From: Lithospermum erythrorhizon
Lineage: Eukaryota; Streptophyta; Magnoliopsida; Boraginales; Boraginaceae
Direction of reading: 5' to 3'
Assembly: GCA_019722365.1 (NCBI GenBank)
Contig: JADFUC010002334.1
Coordinates: 620,001-684,000, forward strand
Length of the DNA: 64,000 nt
Both the position numbers and the translations under genes were made by a program. The notes beneath the pieces were generated by a model. The model ran no database searches. It had not been told where the DNA came from and worked only from the letters and a program-made list of their open reading frames with translations. This document shows, in pieces, positions 58,101 through 64,000 of this stretch; positions within the stretch are counted from its first letter, which is position 1, and each line of letters starts with the position of its first letter.

Positions 58101-59691
58101 GGGTGCATTTACTGATTTCAGATGGGATTTCTCCTGAGAGAATATTTCCACTGAGGTCAAGCCTGATTGCTTGTTGTAGTTCACCTATTGATGGAGGAAT
58201 TTGACCGGACAAATTGTTCCCACCAAGCAAAAGAATTTGGAGGGCAGTGAAATCGGACAGAGAAGATGGTAAAAAACCTGAAAGTTGATTGATTGAGAGA
58301 TTGAGTTGGCCTAACTTAGCCGGTTTCGATGAAGGGTTTGGATTTTCAGGCAAAGTTCCTGATAAATAGTTGTTTTGAAGCTCAACTAGGTTCAACTCTG
58401 GCATGTAAAGAAAGCCATTTGGAATGCTACCATTTAGGTAGTTTTCCCCTAGTCTCACTCTGACAAGACTCAAACATCTGCCTAATTCATCAGGAATTTG
58501 CCCAAAGAGAAAATTGATCCTCAAAATCAAGATACTTAGCCTTCCTGAAGCACATAAATCTTTAGGAATTGTACCAGTGAGTTTGTTTGAGGACAAATCA
58601 AGTTCTTGAAGCTTCCTGTTTTTCCCTAGATTTCGAGGAATGATACCGGTGAAGTTGTTCCTCCATAAGTACAGAGTTTCCAAATCAGGAAATTCTGCAA
58701 CAAAATCCGGAATTGAACCGTGAAGCCTGTTCATGAATAAGTTGAAAAGCCTGAGTTTCTGGAGTTTGACAAACTCATTTGGGATTTCTCCAGTGAAGGC
58801 ATTGCCTGAAAGATCAAGATTCACTAAGCTTGTGAGGTTTCCAAGCTCTTTTGGAATTTGTCCTGATAGAGCATTGAGATAGAGAAAAAGTGTGTTGAGT
58901 GACTTCAAATTTCCCAATTCTTGAGGGATTGAGCCATCAATTCCACAGTGTGCAATATCTAAATGCACAAGATTTACCAATTTCCCAAACTCCTTTGGAA
59001 TGCTACCATCAAACTCATTGAATTGTCCCAAATAAATCTCCTTCAAGTTTGTGAGATTTCCTAATTCTTTAGGAATCTTTCCATGCAGCTCATTTCCTGA
59101 AAGTGACAAGTACTCTAATCCAATCATACTTCCATAACTTCTTGGTATTTCTCCAGTGAAATAGTTGCCACTCAAATCCAAGTACCTGAGCTTCCTTAAA
59201 CTGAGAACTCCAAGTGGTAGAGAGCCATTGAAATTGTTGTTGTAAGCATCAAACATCTCCAAATTGCCTATGCTTGAGTAGTTCCATTCAAGATTTCCAC
59301 TGAAATAGTTGTTTGATATGTTGAGATATTGAAGAGAGCTCATGTTCTCAATCTTGATATCTCCAGTGAAGTTGTTGCCATCAATAGAGAGCTCCATAAG
59401 CATATCAAGGCTTGAAATTGAGTTAGAAATAGAGCCATAAAGTCCCATGTTAGATATGTTGAGAGATACAACTCTGCCATGGAAGCATTTCACTCCATTC
59501 CATGAACAAACTGAGGTTGGATTAGACAAATCCCAACCTTCAATATCTCCACTAGGGGACTCAAAATGTTGTTTAACTGAGACTAGAGCTTGAAAATCAG
59601 TGAAAATGGAGGAGGAAAATGAGGTACCAACAAGAGATAATAATGTCAAGAAAATGAAAGGAACCATATTCTTTTGGATAAATATATTCAT
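55112..59691 (-). CDS. BAM3: BAM3-like LRR receptor kinase with an in-frame stop at the membrane span
   Basis: Two exons: 59691-57105 and 55461-55112, joined across a 1,643-bp GT-AG intron inside the kinase APE motif (GYIAPE/YAYT). The start [20 protein letters not shown] is a signal peptide. About 20 LRRs follow (residues ~65-605), then a Cys pair ([12 protein letters not shown]). The kinase has [44 protein letters not shown] and [14 protein letters not shown], ending [11 protein letters not shown]3 perceives CLE peptides (CLE45 in Arabidopsis) at the plasma membrane in phloem and meristem signalling; that role here is inferred. Without the lesion it would be about 978 residues, close to the family's ~990. 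A single TGA at 57,753-57,751, in frame with everything on both sides, interrupts it exactly where the transmembrane helix should be. That helix is also several residues short. The result is a truncated ectodomain, a pseudogene or an assembly error. Confidence 0.92.
55462..57104 (-). other. BAM3-like intron, enlarged by TE-like DNA
   Basis: The intron is 1,643 bp, with donor CCAG/GTATGC and acceptor TTTGCAG/AG. About 55,770-56,060 and 56,250-56,400 are CpG-rich and TE-like within otherwise AT-rich sequence; there is a TA run near 56,647. BAM introns at this position are usually short, so insertion is likely, but no terminal repeats were found. Confidence 0.5.
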
Positions 59692-61700
59692 GGGAAGTGA
59701 GGTTTCAAGAAAGTGAAGAAGAAGCAGAGGAATTTAAGAGGTTGAGAAATGAAATATTTTCCAGAAAAGGAAGGAAAAGTTGAAGGAATCTGAGAAACTT
59801 GAGGTGTATAGTGGTTTAGAGAATCAAACATCTTGAGAGAAAAAGAGTCTTCAAATTCAAGGAAGAAATAACTAACCCTTTTGGCTATCCTTTTCTTTGA
59901 AGAGAAAAGAAAGTTCTAATCTAACTAGATATCTAAGATAGTATTGCAATATTATCAAGAAGCTTTTTCAGCAGAGCCATGGAAGAAAAAGAGAATTAAA
60001 GCTTCTTTACTAGAGGACTAAAAATGAGAAAGAAAATAAATCGAATATAATGAAATATATCAAAATGGCTAATTTTGCTATCTACGCTTTTTATATTGTG
60101 AAGTAGATATAGTGTTTGAGCTTAGATTGTAGGTCAGAAAAGCAGCCTCCTTTGTTATTACACACGATCATTTGACTTTTTAAGCAACGTTTTTGATCGT
60201 TGTGGCGTATTGGAAATTATTACTGTTAAATGAGAAGAAAATAAGTGTGAAACAGGGTGGGCATTACCCTTTGGCTATACAAAAATTTAAAGTTTAGAAG
60301 AGAAAAAAAGAGATGAGTTTGATGCTCTTGTGCATCTTTATTCGAAGACAAAACTACCCTTTAACTTTATCAAATATCCAAGAATGCTCATGCATGCTTT
60401 ATACTTTGAGTAAGAGATAATGAGAATTGAACTTTTAGTTATAAGGAATAGACTCATCATAGTATAGTGTATATATTTTGCATAGAAGATAACTATGGAT
60501 GATATTGATTTCTCATGGTAGCTAGAATAATTAATATGACAAACAAAAGAGAAAAAGAAAGTGGTATTATTGTAATCAATGAATGCATGTCACTGTTTTG
60601 CAAATCTATTTGGTGTCATTGACTTGAGCTCTCATAATGATTTAAAGTTGTTAAGCTAGAATTAGAGAATAGTACGCATGCATCATCCCTCCTACTTTAG
60701 CTTCATTTAAATTAAGTTTCATAGGATCAATTCCTTCACTTTAAATTGATGGTCCAAATATGAAAAAAATAAAAATGTCAATTAAATTAAAATAAATTAA
60801 ATTGCATAATTAGTTGTATTCTTTTGGTTCTAATCATTAATTACTTTCATTTTGTTTGCATGGCACATGCATAGAGAAAGCATAATATAGCTACAATTAG
60901 ATTTGTGGACACTAAATTTGGTACTTTCATGTCAGTCTAAAGCATAATGCAGAGAAAAAGATCATTCAAACTATATCTTGATTGTTGAGAGCTTGAACCA
61001 CTCTTTTTTACCCAATTTTCATAGTTGGGGGACATGTGCCTGCAGCAACAGTACATGTAAGTAGTAAAAAGATTACTATTATTAATATATCATTACTATG
61101 TCTTCTTGATCAATGCATATAATCATCAATATATAATTATGTAGTGTGGATTTAGATTGCATAGAAGATGCAACTGCAGAGTTTTTATATCTTTTATTTA
61201 ACTTCTTTATTCTTCTCATCTCTTGCTTTGTACTCCTTTATTCCTTGGTCTTCCTTTGCCCTATTGCCCTGGGACCAATTCTCTATGGTATGGGAGTCTT
61301 TATGTATGCTTTATTAGAAGATGGGATTGTCCTAAAGAGAGGGCTGAAAAGTAAAAGCAGATATATACATATATATATATGTTTGCTGATCTTTCACGCT
61401 TCAAAGCCAAGTGAGTATGACAAAATATATATAGATGCTTACTTCTTCACACGGGAAAGGGAAAGGGTACTAACTATTCAAATATACCTAAATCGAGGGA
61501 TGTTACTAGAGCTATGAATGAAGCGAGTCAAACTGGTGTGATTTTTTTGCACATGCCCAGTCACTAAAACTGAGTCTTAGGCGGAAAATAGTAATAATTG
61601 ATTTAGACCGAAACTGATTCTTTCATTTGCTTTAGGAGATTTCATGCAAGCCAAACAGGAGGCTGAAATCCCCATTGGGTATACAAATTGGATGTTGGGT
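59692..61700. other. BAM3-like promoter side and AT-rich spacer
   Basis: Upstream of the receptor start, with a purine-rich (minus strand: CT-rich) leader to about 59,900. The hydrophobic frame at 61146-61517 begins only with GTG and matches no family, so it is not called. Confidence 0.4.
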
Positions 61701-61744
61701 ATCAATCGTATGCATGTTGTCTATAATCAGATAAGATGATATAA

Positions 61745-61912
61745 GGTGTTAAGAATTAGCGAATTTCTTATTGAATAAATTAATGATAGGAGGTAGAAGT
61801 AGATGTTGAAATAGCGTAACGTAATATAAGATTAAGAATGTGAATTTAACTGTTATTGAATAAATTGTTAATAGGAAGTAGAGTAGGTCGAATAACGTAA
61901 CGTAAGAGATCT
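61745..61912 (+). repeat. ~92-bp diverged direct repeat
   Basis: TTATTGAATAAATTAATGATAGGAGGTAGA (split by one mismatch) at 61,768 and TTATTGAATAAATTGTTAATAGGAAGTAGA at 61,854 are followed in both cases by AATARCGTAACGTAA. They are in the same orientation and adjacent. Confidence 0.65.
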
Positions 61913-64000
61913 ATTTTTGTAAACTACTTCTCGTGCGCTTAAATATACAACATGTTGGGTGTATAATATGATGCTTAAGAAAATTAGCAATACACTTATT
62001 TAGAGTCACTGTTTATTACTATGTGAATGTATTATTTAATAAAAATTCGATTCTAGGAGTTAATATATTATATTACAAAAGTACAACTATGCCTCAATAA
62101 TAAGTCGTTATATATGCAACCACTCATACAAATCTAAATTTGAATGTGCAGTGGTGCTGCATAGATCTGATCAGATGATGCATGTCTCCACTCATTTGTA
62201 AACTTGACACATGAATGATGAAGCGGTTACTTCATTACAAAAGTCATATATGTGCTTCTTTGAAGTGTCTCCATCATCACTCTATTTCATTGGCAGAGGG
62301 TCAGATTCGTCTTTGAATTATCTATCCCCTACTATAGATAGTGTAAGCTAAGAGTTATATTACATATAGTGATGGAGTTTAAAAGAAATTAATATAAATC
62401 ATGTTATCACGTTCATAATTTTAAAAAATTTATTATCACTATTGGAAAAATGACAAAAAAACGAATCAAACGTATTCGTCGTTTTTCCTGTTATTATCTA
62501 TTCAAAATTCTCCTCTAATTAGCTAGGCAAGAGTATAGCCTGCTTAGCTTGGAAATGTTTCGAGAGCACATATTATTTTAAAATTTTGAATTCCAATATA
62601 ATACTATCTAGTAGAGTATTAATTTTCGAAAAAGAAAATTATATTTTAATTGATGATAATCGTCTATGACGTTGCTCACGATAATGATGATGAAAAGGGC
62701 AATCGAACTAAGAGTGACTCATCTATTAGTCGAATACCAATATTTCAATATGATAATTATGATTATCATCAGCTTCTGCTACTCATCTGATGTAATACCA
62801 AATTTGTTATTCAATGATTGTGCGTGTTGCTTTCAACATTGTTTAATTCATGTTTCAAGCCTTCTACTCTTTATGCTAACAACGATTAGATGTTTAAGGA
62901 GGATATATCAAAAGATGATATTTAAATTCCAAATACTTTTTTAATTATATTTGGCTTGTTAGCGACTCTCTAGATTGTGAAACCAACAATCAATAACATA
63001 TAATATAATGAAATAAAAATATTGAAAATTGTAAAGTAAAACAGCAATTTTATTGTCAGGTTAGGTGCCCAGAGTGTACAAAGGAAAGGAGGCAATTGCC
63101 CCGTTAATTTCATTTATAATAATGAAGATATTCTGGCCAATTTCTTAGCATGCGAGGAGCCTTTCGTATTACATATATATACGCCTCTGCTCGAATAAGC
63201 TTCTAAGAATAGGCTACATCTTTAGCTGCGTTAATAACTCTCCTAGGTATTCGACTTAAAATAATCAAATTGATTCTGGCTCTCAATGATTGTTATAACG
63301 CGTAGTATAAATAGCTTAATCGCATTGATTGAAGATTGAGGGAATTCTTCTACAATACAAATAGCCTACACTAAAACTCTTGATTTCGCTCACTCGACTG
63401 AAAGAACTTTCCCATGTAAGAAATATATAAATATATGAGGCACACTCACGATGCTTGTGGCAGGCTCATATATAATGTAGGACACACATAGGGCCGGTCT
63501 TGATAAAGGGAGGCTGCGTTGTGGGATCTTGCACTGCATGGCCAATACATCGAGTCGACCAACTCAACCCAAACTTAACAGCAATCTTGAGAATATCTCT
63601 TCGTCAACGTGATTTTATCAAATCCTGAAGTTTCATATCCTCGATCGAATCGTAACAAGCGGAGATACAATCTACTGCTCGATTATCATCACGTCGTGAA
63701 TAAATATCTCCCAACAAGTGACAGCACATCTCGGCCTGTTGTTGTTTTAACACTTGAATGAAAAGTATAGTATCACTTTTATGTAACATGATCGACCAAG
63801 CTATTATAACGTGGTACCCAGTATGAAAAACTTCATCAGCATCTAACCTTGAGCTCCCCCTTTGGGTGAAGTTTTTCATGATAAATCGAAAAAAATACAA
63901 GTGGTAAAAACCTGAGGATAAAAACAAATCATAGTATCCACTTCACAAAAAACGAGAAACGACACTTCCTGTTGTTCTAAAAAACATGCCCACGAAGAGA
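61913..64000. other. AT-rich spacer and TE-like right edge
   Basis: No gene was recognised. 63,040-63,560 is more CpG-rich and includes AGGGCCGGTCTTG near 63,490, like a hAT terminus. The minus frame at 63604-63927 (with DEVFHTGYHVIIAWSIM) reads as protein-like but is not identified and may be a TE or gene fragment. Confidence 0.3.

Noticed and set aside
61146..61517. 123-codon hydrophobic plus-strand frame
   Set aside because: It starts only with GTG and matches no family; hydrophobicity follows from T-rich sequence.
1..64000. CRISPR arrays, prokaryotic operons, rRNA genes, viral insertions
   Set aside because: None was seen; repeats here are irregular and AT-rich, and the retroelement signals are copia, LINE and possibly gypsy, with no pararetrovirus motif recognised.

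Overview
The window is nuclear DNA of a flowering plant, almost certainly a eudicot. It has AT-rich spacers, GT-AG introns and plant-specific families: a PPR protein, a WEB-family protein, a subclass 1 SnRK2 kinase and a BAM3-type receptor kinase. Long stretches of decayed transposons separate the genes. A lamiid origin is only an impression from the receptor sequence. I see no prokaryotic operons, CRISPR arrays, rRNA or canonical tRNA genes.

Layout. 397-2049 (-) is a P-type PPR gene with a broken frame. 2.5-4.6 kb is GC-richer DNA that looks like a mitochondrial insertion. 4.6-10 kb is a nested block: CACTA-like subterminal repeats, then a decayed Ty1/copia element on the minus strand with a ~1.8 kb LTR, RNase H, RT and integrase remnants. 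11.6-13.8 kb resembles a Ty3/gypsy LTR, and 14.7-15.65 kb holds three diverged AT-rich direct repeats. 16,729-17,719 (+) is a two-exon WEB-family gene and 19,608-20,510 (+) an intronless MEKK-type MAPKKK. 22.1-22.3 kb is a LINE zinc-knuckle relic. 25,821-29,245 (+) is an 11-exon EI24 homolog and 32,227-34,857 (+) a 9-exon SnRK2. 36.4-40.7 kb is a decayed hAT transposon. 43,183-44,928 (+) is an RNF170-like RING/membrane E3 gene without a recognised 3' end. Just downstream are an internally deleted IMPDH pseudogene (46.0-46.9 kb, +) and a broken eS6 (RPS6) gene (49,571 to about 47,690, -) that keeps its TATA box and telo box. 49.7-55.1 kb is another transposon field. 55,112-59,691 (-) is a two-exon BAM3-like LRR receptor kinase with one in-frame TGA at the transmembrane segment. 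59.7-64 kb is upstream and intergenic DNA.

The genes do not form a pathway, although three encode signalling kinases (MAPKKK, SnRK2, BAM3-like). The clearest signal in the window is a run of gene lesions: the PPR frame, the BAM3 stop, the internal loss in IMPDH, the decayed eS6 and the open 3' end of RNF170. These are either real pseudogenisation or uncorrected long-read indels, and raw reads or RNA would decide. I found no convincing new biological system.
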